Below are positions 34,237-42,004 of a stretch of 64,000 nucleotides of DNA, one piece after another. Position 1 is the stretch's first letter. Each line of letters begins with the position of its first letter. The position numbers and the translations under genes are program-made. The stretch spans positions 806,001 through 870,000 of the forward strand of contig JAWKKV010000001.1 of assembly GCA_041393015.1 (NCBI GenBank). The letters run 5' to 3'. A model generated the notes under the pieces. That model did no database searches and had not been told where the DNA came from. It saw only the letters and a list, made by a program, of their open reading frames with translations. Source of the stretch: JAGQYH01 sp041393015 (GTDB lineage Bacteria; Bacteroidota; Bacteroidia; Chitinophagales; JADIYW01).

Positions 34237-34893
34237 ATGAAACAACAAATTTTAATCATTATAGCCTCTATATTTTTAATTAGTACTGTAGCCAACTGTT
34301 CTGATAAAAATGTCCGTTCTAAAGTGAAGGAAGAAAGTGCTCAAATAGAGCCTAATTTAGAAGATTTAGAAGTGGCTTATTTTGCAGCTGGCTGTTTTTG
34401 GTGTGTGGAAGCGGTTTTTGAATCCGTAAAAGGCGTAGAAGAAGCAATTTCCGGATATTCAGGAGGAACTACCCTAAATCCAACGTATCAAAAAGTAAGT
34501 TATGGACAAACTGACCACGCAGAAGCTGTTGCGGTTTATTACGATCCGGAAGTAATAAACTTTCAAACATTGGTAAAAGTGTTTTTTGGATCTCAAGATC
34601 CAACCACCTTAAATCGTCAAGGACCAGATAGTGGAACGCAATATAGATCTATAGCTTTTTATCAAAATGAAAAAGAAAAGCAGATCATTGACAGTTATAT
34701 TAAAGAGCTAACCGAAAAGAAAGTGTTTAACCATCCCATTGTAACGGAAGTAAAAGCTTTTACTAAATTTTATCAAGCAGAAGACTACCATCAAAATTAT
34801 GAAAAGTTGCATCCTAACGAGTCTTATGTGCAATCTGTTTCTATTCCGAGATTAAATAGATTTAAAGCTAAGTTTCCAGAATTATTGAAGTGA
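34237..34893 (+). CDS. msrA: Peptide-methionine (S)-S-oxide reductase, exported lipoprotein MsrA
   Basis: 218 residues: an MsrA catalytic domain (FAAGCFWCVEAVFES; nucleophile Cys53) behind an added N-terminus that looks like a lipoprotein signal (MKQQILIIIASIFLISTV, then ANCSDK; lipid-modified Cys21). Family blocks GYSGGTTLNPTYQKVSYGQT, DPTTLNRQGPDSGTQYRSIA and AEDYHQNYE are intact. The protein should repair oxidised methionine in periplasmic or outer-membrane proteins, complementing the cytoplasmic copy at 32527. The position equivalent to the recycling Cys of the cytoplasmic copy reads KVSYGQT, so regeneration may differ. Confidence 0.93.
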   Translation: MKQQILIIIASIFLISTVANCSDKNVRSKVKEESAQIEPNLEDLEVAYFAAGCFWCVEAVFESVKGVEEAISGYSGGTTLNPTYQKVSYGQTDHAEAVAVYYDPEVINFQTLVKVFFGSQDPTTLNRQGPDSGTQYRSIAFYQNEKEKQIIDSYIKELTEKKVFNHPIVTEVKAFTKFYQAEDYHQNYEKLHPNESYVQSVSIPRLNRFKAKFPELLK

Positions 34894-34899
34894 TAAATT

Positions 34900-35157
34900 A
34901 AAAAAACCCCAACAAATTGTGCGATTGACCGATGCACTAGATGTCAGGGTTACTGTGTGAAAACCTGAATTAAAGATATACTACTCTTTTAATAAAGGCT
35001 TTTGTATAAATACTAAAAACTAAATTTATAATGCACACAAATTACATTATATAGAGTTGTTAATGTTTAATGTTGTTTGAGGGAATAGGGAAACAATTAT
35101 CAAAAACTCTTCAGATGAGTACCAAAATTGGTGAAAACCAGTCTAAATAAGGTTAAA
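34900..35157 (-). ncRNA. Candidate minus-strand RNA divergent from the first LuxR-type gene
   Basis: Inferred only from a minus-strand TATATTTG at 35163-35170 and the minus-oriented hairpin/T-run at 34901-34950. No conserved RNA family recognised. A nearer octamer TATCTTTA (34971-34978) is one base off consensus and would give a much shorter RNA. Confidence 0.18.
34906..34950 (-). terminator. Hairpin A, terminator-like on the minus strand
   Basis: Interrupted stem ACCC/GGGT, ACA/TGT, GTGC/GCAC around an 11-nt loop. Read on the minus strand it ends in GGGG followed by TTTTTT. It resembles hairpin B at 35955-35994 in order and sequence of the paired blocks. Confidence 0.4.
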
Positions 35158-35205
35158 AACAACAAATATATTGTTTTTTTATAATTTGTTAGGTATCTTG
35201 ATTAT

Positions 35206-35910
35206 ATGGTATCAAAAATGGATAATCATATTAAAACGCTTCATCAAACCTTATCTAGACTTAAAAGTACGGGGTTGGATTTAGATAATATTACACCACA
35301 AAACATCAAAAAATTTTTCCCGGTTTTGGATGCAATTCCATTAATCATTTGGATTACAGATAGAATTACGCCTGTTTATCTAAATACTAAAGGTAGAACG
35401 TATTATAATTTCTCCATGGACCAAATTAAAAGGGAAAAAAGTGGAATTTATGCTCATTACTTGCATTCGGATACATTTCATAAAATCAATATTGGCGGGA
35501 AAGTAAATGACACTAACCCTGATAATAATAACGTTTCATTTTTTAAAGTAATAAACGGAAAACAAGAGATAAAATGGATAGGTAATATTTCTTATCAATT
35601 ATCAAAAAACAATAAATTGGAGAATAGGTATATGCTTCACCTTTCTTATGATGCCGATGAATGTTTTGGTAAAGTTGGAGGTTATCTTGGGAATAATGAA
35701 CTTATAAACGAAAAGCTTCCTACTTTGAAAGAAAAAGAATATGAAGTTTTAGATCTTATTTGTAAAGAATACACCAGTAAAGAAATTGCATCTAAATTAT
35801 TTATGAGTACAGAAACGGTAAACTATCACCGAAAAAGTTTAATGGATAAATTAAAGGTAAAAAGCTCTATTGGAGTTGCTTTGAAAGCACAAGAATACAA
35901 TTTAGTATAA
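35206..35910 (+). CDS. LuxR-type transcriptional regulator, paralogue 1
   Basis: 234 residues. Residues about 38-150 form a PAS-like sensor region (VLDAIPLIIWITDRITPVYL, then IKWIGNISYQLSKNN); residues about 172-230 are a LuxR/GerE helix-turn-helix (LKEKEYEVLDLICKEYTSKE, then TETVNYHRKSLMDKL). There is no receiver domain or Asp pocket. It should bind DNA in response to a cytoplasmic signal; signal and targets unknown. It is a close paralogue of the protein at 36341, sharing long identical blocks such as LDAIPLIIWITDRI and HYRK-type recognition helices. An ATG four codons in (35218) is an alternative start. No promoter consensus on the plus strand was found. Confidence 0.85.
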   Translation: MVSKMDNHIKTLHQTLSRLKSTGLDLDNITPQNIKKFFPVLDAIPLIIWITDRITPVYLNTKGRTYYNFSMDQIKREKSGIYAHYLHSDTFHKINIGGKVNDTNPDNNNVSFFKVINGKQEIKWIGNISYQLSKNNKLENRYMLHLSYDADECFGKVGGYLGNNELINEKLPTLKEKEYEVLDLICKEYTSKEIASKLFMSTETVNYHRKSLMDKLKVKSSIGVALKAQEYNLV

Positions 35911-35944
35911 ATCTTAGGCTGCTGCTTTTGTGTGGTAATGTACT

Positions 35945-36073
35945 AAACAAAAATCCCTAACAATTTTGTGCAAACAAGCACTAAAACGTTAGGGGTTTCA
36001 TGGGTATTTGTTCAAACAAACTTCAAGAAAATAAGGGGTTGTTATATTTCATGACGTCTTGTAGAACTATGTT
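35945..36073 (-). ncRNA. Candidate minus-strand RNA divergent from the second LuxR-type gene
   Basis: A minus-strand TATCTTTG (36078-36085, exact TAnnTTTG) is followed about 80 nt later by hairpin B and its T-run (35945-35994). This is the arrangement of a short independent transcript. There is no open reading frame of note. No RNA family recognised, and chance promoter matches are frequent in AT-rich DNA. Confidence 0.28.
35955..35994 (-). terminator. Hairpin B, terminator-like on the minus strand
   Basis: CCCTAAC (35955-35961) pairs with GTTAGGG (35988-35994); inside, TTTTGTGC faces GCACTAAAA around a 6-nt loop. Read on the minus strand, GTTAGGG is followed by ATTTTTG. The paired blocks match hairpin A with compensating changes (TTGTTGGGG against TTGTTAGGG). 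Confidence 0.45.
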
Positions 36074-36340
36074 ATTACAAAGATAAAGTAGTATTTTATT
36101 TTATATACACACTATTTTTAATAGTAATTACATTGTAAAGAATCTGATACTGCATTATTTATAGCAAATTACTAATTATGTTAACATTATTATAGAAGAT
36201 GATCCGTTGTGTAATAAATAATTATAACATTAAACCACCCCTATAAATTTAGTAGTTTTAATGAATAACACCCTTTAGTTTACTATAAATGGCAATTTTT
36301 AATTATTTGTTTTATACATTAGCCATTACAACACTATAAG

Positions 36341-37030
36341 ATGGTAAACCACAAAAAAATTCTTGAGCAAATACTATTAGAACTTAAAAACAATGGTATT
36401 GCCTTGAATGAAGTTACCCCATCAACAATCCGGGAAATTTTTCCAATATTAGATGCTATCCCATTAATTATCTGGATAACCGATAGAATAAATCCTGTTT
36501 TTTTAAATAACAAAGGAAGAGCGTATTATAATTTTACTATGGCTCAAATTAAAAAAGAAAAAGGAGGCATTTACGCTCGTTATCTACATTCTGATACTTT
36601 TCATTTAATCAATTTAGGAAGTAAAGCAATTGATAAAAATCCTGAAGAACCATTAGTTACTTTTTATAAAGTCCTAAATGGAAAAGGCGAAGTAAAATGG
36701 ATTGGCAACATATCTTATTTGTTTAATAGCGATAGTGCTATCGAAAATGATTATATGCTGCACATAGCTTATGATACAGATGATTGTATTGGTAAGATAA
36801 ACCTTTTTAATAATGGCAGTTTCACCAACACAGAAATTCCAACATTAACAGAAAAGGAATATGAAGTGTTAGAACTTATTTGCAAAGAATATACCAGTAA
36901 GGAAATTGCTAAAGCCTTATATATTAGTGCGGAAACCGTTAATTACCACCGTAAAAAATTGATGGATAAATTAAATGTCAAAAGTTCTATTGGCGTAGCG
37001 ATGAAAGCATTGCAGTATAACTTAATTTAA
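36341..37030 (+). CDS. LuxR-type transcriptional regulator, paralogue 2
   Basis: 229 residues with the same layout as the gene at 35206: PAS-like region about 35-145 and LuxR-type HTH about 165-225 (LTEKEYEVLELICKEYTSKE, then AETVNYHRKKLMDKL). The two proteins are alignable end to end, so they arose by tandem duplication. Each has its own long upstream region holding a minus-oriented hairpin. The HTH recognition helices are nearly identical (TVNYHRKSLMDKL against TVNYHRKKLMDKL), so they could share targets while sensing different signals. Targets unknown. Confidence 0.85.
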   Translation: MVNHKKILEQILLELKNNGIALNEVTPSTIREIFPILDAIPLIIWITDRINPVFLNNKGRAYYNFTMAQIKKEKGGIYARYLHSDTFHLINLGSKAIDKNPEEPLVTFYKVLNGKGEVKWIGNISYLFNSDSAIENDYMLHIAYDTDDCIGKINLFNNGSFTNTEIPTLTEKEYEVLELICKEYTSKEIAKALYISAETVNYHRKKLMDKLNVKSSIGVAMKALQYNLI

Positions 37031-37083
37031 TGCCTAGAGCCTTCAAGTTTCGTAACTTGCAGTAATATTCACGATAAATTTCA

Positions 37084-37879
37084 ATGATCTATTTTTTACA
37101 CATTGGCTATAATGGCAGTCGTTACAATGGTTGGCAATATCAGCCCAATGTTCCATCGGTACAAGAAACAATTGAACAAACGCTGCTGCGTATTTTTAAA
37201 ACAGCAGTAACGGTTTATGGTTGCGGTAGAACAGATACCGGCGTACATGCTAGCCAATATTTCATGCATATTCAATTAGTATCTCAAGTGGATTTTGACC
37301 TTAAATTTAGATTGAATAAAAATTTACCTGACGATATCGCCGTTTATGATGTTTTAGAAATGGACAACGGACATCATGTTCGATACGATGCCATTTCTAG
37401 AACCTACGATTATTTTATCCATTTACAAAAAGATCCTATTTTTAAATCAATACAGTTCTTATTATGAGTTGGAAGATTTAGACATTGATGCCATGCAAAA
37501 GGCCGCTGCAGTAATCATGCAATACGAAGACTGCAAAGCCATTTGCAAACAACCACATTTACACAAGCATACACGCTGCACCATTATCGAATCCCAATTA
37601 ATTTATAATACCGAGCAACAGAGGTTTCGATTTACTATCACCGCCAATCGTTTTTTAAAAGGAATGGTAAGAACGATTGTCTATTTTTTATTGAAAATAG
37701 GCAACAAAGAAATGACGCTGGAGGAATTTGAATACCTTTTGGCGAATCAAATAGAAACCGATCATAAAAAATTGGCCTTACCCAATGGATTGTATTTATC
37801 TAAAGTAGAGTATCCTTATTTGTCCTTGCCAGCAAGAAACGATTTCGCCAGCTTTTTAAAAGTGGGTTTGGAAGGCTAA
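37084..37879 (+). pseudogene. truA: tRNA pseudouridine synthase A, split by a +1 frameshift
   Basis: TruA makes pseudouridine at positions 38-40 of tRNA anticodon stems. The first 120 residues read in one frame (FLHIGYNGSRYNGWQYQPN; catalytic Asp51 in GCGRTDTGVHA; HVRYDAISRTYDYFIHL) and stop at 37467. The rest reads in the next frame from about 37440 (LNQYSSYYELEDLDIDAMQK, then NRFLKGMVRTIVYFLLKIG) and stops at 37879. Dropping one base in the CCTATTTTTAAAT stretch at 37435-37447 restores DPFLNQYSSYYE and a normal-length protein of about 264 residues. Both halves are otherwise undamaged, which suggests either a very recent mutation or a sequencing error at the T5 run. Confidence 0.85.
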
Positions 37880-37962
37880 TGGTTTGTTTAAATCAGGGTA
37901 TATTTATAAGAGCAATGCACCTGTCTGCCGATAGTTAGGCGATATTGCACAGATTATAGTTA

Positions 37963-38823
37963 ATGTTGTGCCTCATGGTTAATGAAAAAAAATCCTCAAT
38001 AATAAAGTATTATAAGAATCAAATTCTTCTATTTGACTTTTATTTTGAAAGAACATTAAAAAGTAAAAACAAGGAGGATCTGCACCAAATGAGGGTCAGC
38101 ATCAAAAGGTTAAAAGCCATCTGGTCCATGATGGAAATGGCAACTTCGGGAAAATGGCAAAAAAAGCAACATTACAAACTGTTTGATAAATTGTTTGATG
38201 CGGCTGGAAAAGTAAGGGAATTAGAAGTGAACAGCGAATTGATAGAAAAATACAATTCGAGTTACTTAGACTCGTACAATAAATATCTGCAAAACACTCA
38301 AGAAGGATTGAATAGAGAGTTGTTTGTTAGGATGCAGTCATTTGATCACAAGAACTTTGAAGCTTTAAACAATAAGTTGCTTCAAAAAATGAAAGGGCTA
38401 TCAGATAAGGTTGTCCTTAAAGAATCAGCAAGGTATATCCAAAAGGAGGTCAAAAAAGTACTTAAACTAAATGATGAATTACCGAACAATAGGAAACTAC
38501 ACAAAATTAGAATACACTTGAAAGCTGCTAATGAGATATTAACCATTATCAATGAGCTAAATACAAGAGTGAGCTTAAAAAAATTACAAACCAATATCAA
38601 ATCACTTAATGAACGGATTGGTAAATGGCACGATTACACTGTTTTGCTATCCTCATTAAAGCATTTTGCCAATGAAAAGATGGGTAAAAAAGATATTCAG
38701 CTTTTGAATGACTTAGTTGGACACATTGACAATCGGCAAGATAAAAGAAAGGATAAGATACACCGGCTAATCAAAAAACTTGTCGTGCAAAAGCATCTAA
38801 AGCAAATAAAAAACTTGCTTTAG
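37963..38823 (+). CDS. CHAD domain protein
   Basis: 286 residues (282 if the ATG at 37975 is used). An all-helical CHAD domain fills the protein: DLHQMRVSIKRLKAIWSMME in the first half and KLHKIRIHLKAANEILTIIN in the second, the two histidine/arginine helices that line the basic channel. CHAD domains bind inorganic polyphosphate. Very lysine-rich (calculated charge clearly positive by eye). No CYTH phosphatase or other domain is attached. It is a single gene between truA and a convergent DUF1361 gene; no polyphosphate kinase is in the window. Confidence 0.86.
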   Translation: MLCLMVNEKKSSIIKYYKNQILLFDFYFERTLKSKNKEDLHQMRVSIKRLKAIWSMMEMATSGKWQKKQHYKLFDKLFDAAGKVRELEVNSELIEKYNSSYLDSYNKYLQNTQEGLNRELFVRMQSFDHKNFEALNNKLLQKMKGLSDKVVLKESARYIQKEVKKVLKLNDELPNNRKLHKIRIHLKAANEILTIINELNTRVSLKKLQTNIKSLNERIGKWHDYTVLLSSLKHFANEKMGKKDIQLLNDLVGHIDNRQDKRKDKIHRLIKKLVVQKHLKQIKNLL

Positions 38824-38838
38824 CCAAAACCTTCACTC

Positions 38839-39510
38839 TCACCTCCTCATCACCTTCACCGTCCAATAAATTAAGTTCAATAAACTGCCAAAAAGTAAGG
38901 TCATGCCCCAAGTGCTTGGATGATCCATGGGAAAAAATATTCGGTGACTGATATCTCCCAATAATCCTGTTGGGTTATGTAGAATATCCCAACTGTTCCA
39001 GCGTAAACATCTACCAAGGTACAATCCAAATCCGGTGACAAATAAAAAGAAGGTAATGCCAATATTGGTTGTAATCGCTCCAAATTTTTCGGTGAAAAAA
39101 GTACCCATATCCATCAAGCTGATGATGCCAAAAATCAATCCCGTCCAAGCAAAGGCAAACAAAATGCCTAAGTCTAACCAAAGCGCAGATTCTACCCTTG
39201 GTTTTAAATGAAACAAGTCGGTTACGATATAGGGCGCGTTAGGGAAAAAGAGCATCCAGATAAAAGCCAAACCTAAAAAAGTATACTTTTTGCTTTTCAC
39301 TTTTGGAAACAAAACCAGGTAAGTGCTAATGGCAAATGGAATAAAAGCCAAAAACAAATTTTTGTTGAGAAAGAGAAAAAACAAAGGCGAATCGGTAATA
39401 AAAACCCTACACAGCGAAATGGAAAAACAGAACAAACAACTCAACAGCAATAAAGTGTATAATGCCAACCGATCTGTTTGCTTAGCGCGATAAAAAAGTT
39501 CTTTAATCAT
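38839..39510 (-). CDS. DUF1361 membrane protein
   Basis: 223 residues with six to seven hydrophobic segments. The block FIWMLFFPNAPYIVTDLFHL is diagnostic of the DUF1361 family, and GLYLGRCLRWNSWDILHNP follows later. It is an inner-membrane protein of unknown function. It converges on the CHAD gene (15-bp gap). No promoter consensus is visible upstream, where a dispersed palindrome sits. Confidence 0.8.
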   Translation of the reverse strand: MIKELFYRAKQTDRLALYTLLLLSCLFCFSISLCRVFITDSPLFFLFLNKNLFLAFIPFAISTYLVLFPKVKSKKYTFLGLAFIWMLFFPNAPYIVTDLFHLKPRVESALWLDLGILFAFAWTGLIFGIISLMDMGTFFTEKFGAITTNIGITFFLFVTGFGLYLGRCLRWNSWDILHNPTGLLGDISHRIFFPMDHPSTWGMTLLFGSLLNLIYWTVKVMRR

Positions 39511-39565
39511 GGTATAAAGTTTAGAAGGTGAGGAACGATCAATTTGATTTTGTATTTGAAAACTT

Positions 39566-39596
39566 CCCCTCCTTGGAGGGGATTAAGGGGTGGGTT
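39566..39596. repeat. CCCCTCC-TT-GGAGGGG dispersed element, copy 1
   Basis: A perfect 7+2+7 palindrome (39566-39581) followed by ATTAAGGGGTGGGTTC. On the minus strand the element begins (AACCCACC) a few bases after the stop codon of the gene at 39603, so it may serve as its 3' end. A second copy with compensating base changes is at 52929. Confidence 0.6.
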
Positions 39597-39602
39597 CTAT
39601 TT

Positions 39603-39929
39603 CTATCTAACCGAAGACAAACTTCCACCATTCATCAGACAGTCGGCAGTGATTTTCATATCCAGACCTAATTGTAAGGCAATTACAATATTGAAAAACA
39701 ACAGCGCAATAATAATCGGCATCCAAAAAAACTGAAAGAATTTACTCTTTACAAAACGCAAAACAATTCCGCCCCAAGTGGTTAAAAACACTATTTGACA
39801 TAGAATCAAAATCAATAGTAATATGCCGCTGAGTCGCACTGAAACATGAGCACCTACACTAAACAACAACAATACTTCCACCGCAATAGCAATCGGGAAA
39901 AGCAAAAATGGATCTTTTTTAACTAACAT
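39603..39929 (-). CDS. Small membrane protein at the end of the exosortase operon
   Basis: 108 residues from the ATG at 39929, which overlaps the stop of the upstream ferritin-like gene by 11 bp; an upstream extension to 39971 would overlap it more and looks unlikely. Three hydrophobic segments: FLLFPIAIAVEVLLLFSVG, SGILLLILILCQIVFLTTWG and FFWMPIIIALLFFNIVIAL. No family recognised. Tight coupling with the ferritin-like and XrtN genes suggests a joint function at the inner membrane. Confidence 0.62.
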   Translation of the reverse strand: MLVKKDPFLLFPIAIAVEVLLLFSVGAHVSVRLSGILLLILILCQIVFLTTWGGIVLRFVKSKFFQFFWMPIIIALLFFNIVIALQLGLDMKITADCLMNGGSLSSVR

Positions 39930-40659
39930 AACTTTGAATATTTTGAGGGTGAACAATAGGCGCTTTTCCAATGATCATTCTAGTGGCTTTGGCAAATTCT
40001 TTTAGCAGCGTATGCATACATTTTATAAAAGAGTATCCACCGGCTTTCCATACATTTCTATATTGAAACCATACCACTAGTGAAGTAATCATCATAAACG
40101 TCAAGTAAAAATTTCTTATTGCGAATCGACCGAATAAACTGTGATTTTTATAAAACACTCGAAGCGCAGAAGCTTGAAATTTGATATGCATCGTTTCATC
40201 CACTAAAATTTGTCGGCAAATGGATTTTAGCGTTCTGGAATAAGTGGCTTGTCTCAATGCTTTGTAATAAACGGTTGCTACAATTTCGGCGGCCAATAAA
40301 ATCATAATGGTTAACTCCAAACTCGGCGTTTTAATGATGCGTTTGAAAATAGCATCTAACCAATGACCATCTATCTTATTGATATTTTCTTGGGCCATGA
40401 ATTGAGCCAACGCTGCCGCATGGTTTTGTTCTTCTTTAATCAAACCTTTGATGGCTAAGGTGTAATTTTCATCCTTCATTTTTTCAGAGAGTTTCATCAA
40501 ATGTTTACCATCAGAATTTTCTCCTTTTTGAAATTGTTGAATGGAATTCGTGATCAATTTTTCTTCATTGCCATCTAACTCCATCTCTCCTTTCCATTTA
40601 ATGTAATCGAAATGATCTTGATTGGTTTGAAAATATTGGTGCCATTCTTTAAAGGTCAT
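39919..40659 (-). CDS. Ferritin-like superfamily protein linked to exosortase N
   Basis: 246 residues. The first 160 form a ferritin-like four-helix pattern with plausible diiron ligands: GLIKEEQNHAAALAQF (Glu..His), MILLAAEIVATVYYKAL (Glu) and ILVDETMHIKFQ (Asp-Glu..His). A hydrophobic stretch NFYLTFMMITSLVVWFQY follows, so it is probably membrane-associated. The start overlaps the XrtN gene by 11 bp and the stop overlaps the next gene, so it belongs to the exosortase operon. Diiron proteins of this fold act as oxidases, hydroxylases or desaturases; the substrate here is unknown. Confidence 0.7.
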   Translation of the reverse strand: MTFKEWHQYFQTNQDHFDYIKWKGEMELDGNEEKLITNSIQQFQKGENSDGKHLMKLSEKMKDENYTLAIKGLIKEEQNHAAALAQFMAQENINKIDGHWLDAIFKRIIKTPSLELTIMILLAAEIVATVYYKALRQATYSRTLKSICRQILVDETMHIKFQASALRVFYKNHSLFGRFAIRNFYLTFMMITSLVVWFQYRNVWKAGGYSFIKCMHTLLKEFAKATRMIIGKAPIVHPQNIQSYVS

Positions 40660-42004
40660 AATTTTTAAATTTTATTAGTTCACAAATAAGGTCTTCTTTC
40701 GTTGGGCTAGTAATGTTGACTAATCGAAAGGCGGGTTCATTTTTTATTTGTCGCCAACGCCATACAAAAGGACTGTGTGTTTGAGAAACGGTATTGTCGT
40801 AAAACCAAGCTGTATATAGGGTGTCATTCTTATTAACCAAACAAGCAGTATTTACTTTAAAGTCGTTAACCACAGTTGTAATTTCTTCAGACTTAAAAGT
40901 GTATCCGCTTCCTCTCCAACAAACTACAGGCGTATGATCGGCACTGTAAAACGGTTGTGGAGGTTTTAGATAAATCAATGCATTTTCACTATTGAGTTTA
41001 AGTACGCCATTTTTTAAAATGGACTTGTCAAAGCCGGTCATTTCAATCTTAGAAAATGATGGATCTTTATATTGTTTTTTGAAATCATGATAGTTAAACC
41101 TCACATATAATAGCAAAGCCACAACCATTAACAAAAGGGTGTTTCTGAAAACAAATGATTTAGAGCCAACCGAAGTTTTAGCCACCATTTCTTTTCCGAA
41201 AAATAAAACCCAAACGTAGGTTAATCCTAAAAGAATAGGAAGAATAATAGCGGCATATGCGATGGCGCCAATTAACTCATGTCCAAAAGTTTCCGGAGCA
41301 CTTTGAAAAACGATTAAGAGAATAATCCTAATTAAGTTGGCGAAAACTATTGTTCCAAAAGAAACAACTAAAAGAGTTATTACCGAAAAGAAGGATAGCG
41401 TAGTATTGGTTTTTCTTTCATAGATGCCGGAAAAAGCAATAGCAGTAATTAATCCGGTGGTAATCATTCTTAACCCGGCACAAGCTTTGTCCACTAAAAT
41501 TTCAAAACCATTGAGCTGAATAACATTCCCCTGATTTTGAATGTCAGCATATATAAATTGCAACAAACGAGTGGCAACACTCGCCAATTGAATCCGCATG
41601 GGATAACCAATGATTTCTAAAAAATAAATGGTGAATGGCGACATCAATAAAACCAAAACGATAGGCAGATTATTCACTTTTCCCCAATAGGTTTCAATGA
41701 TAGAAAGGAACAAAAAACAAAATCCGGTAAAGAAAAGCAGATGGACTTTAAGAAAAATAAATGCGATAAAAAGTAGAATACTTAAATAAATGAATCGATT
41801 AGATTTTTCATTTCTCGACTTAATTCTCAAAACAAAAGGCAAAACAATCACCGATAAATAAACATGGAAGAAAGGTCTAAAATAAAATGATAGGACCGGC
41901 CAACTAACCAATACGGCCAGTCCCATCACAAAAACCATCTGCGATACTTTAGCCCAATTAATTTGTATAGAGCTAAGTTTTATATGTAATGTGTTTGTGG
42001 TCAT
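40649..42004 (-). CDS. xrtN: Exosortase N (XrtN)
   Basis: 451 residues. About eight hydrophobic segments in residues 20-270 carry the exosortase/archaeosortase catalytic set: Cys175 in VDKACAGLR, Arg226 in ANLIRI and His242 in GHELIG. The membrane enzyme would cut the C-terminal PEP-CTERM-like signal of a partner protein. Residues about 305-451 form a soluble domain (KPPQPFYSADHTPVVCWRGS, then KNDTLYTAWFYDN) like the EpsI-type C-terminus of other exosortases. It overlaps the VIT-protein gene by one base and the ferritin-like gene by 11. The VIT neighbour with VPEP tail is the defining context of XrtN. Confidence 0.9.
   Translation of the reverse strand: MTTNTLHIKLSSIQINWAKVSQMVFVMGLAVLVSWPVLSFYFRPFFHVYLSVIVLPFVLRIKSRNEKSNRFIYLSILLFIAFIFLKVHLLFFTGFCFLFLSIIETYWGKVNNLPIVLVLLMSPFTIYFLEIIGYPMRIQLASVATRLLQFIYADIQNQGNVIQLNGFEILVDKACAGLRMITTGLITAIAFSGIYERKTNTTLSFFSVITLLVVSFGTIVFANLIRIILLIVFQSAPETFGHELIGAIAYAAIILPILLGLTYVWVLFFGKEMVAKTSVGSKSFVFRNTLLLMVVALLLYVRFNYHDFKKQYKDPSFSKIEMTGFDKSILKNGVLKLNSENALIYLKPPQPFYSADHTPVVCWRGSGYTFKSEEITTVVNDFKVNTACLVNKNDTLYTAWFYDNTVSQTHSPFVWRWRQIKNEPAFRLVNITSPTKEDLICELIKFKNYDL

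Larger units (their letters stand above)
34894..35205. other. Intergenic region upstream of the first LuxR-type gene
   Basis: 312 bp with no gene. It contains hairpin A (34906-34950), a minus-strand TAnnTTTG match at 35163-35170 and the symmetric AACAA-ATATA-TTGTT at 35160-35174, 32 bp before the luxR-type gene, which could be an operator. Confidence 0.35.
35911..36340. other. Intergenic region between the LuxR-type paralogues
   Basis: 430 bp, AT-rich, without a gene. It contains hairpin B (35955-35994) and a minus-strand TATCTTTG at 36078-36085, which together could delimit a small RNA of about 130 nt. Nothing else was recognised in the 250 bp before the second luxR-type gene. Confidence 0.4.

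Noticed and set aside
37435..37447. Programmed frameshift in truA
   Set aside because: No known programmed frameshift occurs in truA and there is no stimulatory hairpin or stop-codon signal that I can see; an error or recent mutation is simpler.
37376..37879. Separate gene starting inside truA
   Set aside because: Its product is simply the C-terminal half of TruA in the next frame; it is better read as one frameshifted gene.
39544..39735. Plus-strand 63-codon gene
   Set aside because: It starts in the CCCCTCC palindrome and runs antisense to the small membrane protein gene, with no coding character of its own.
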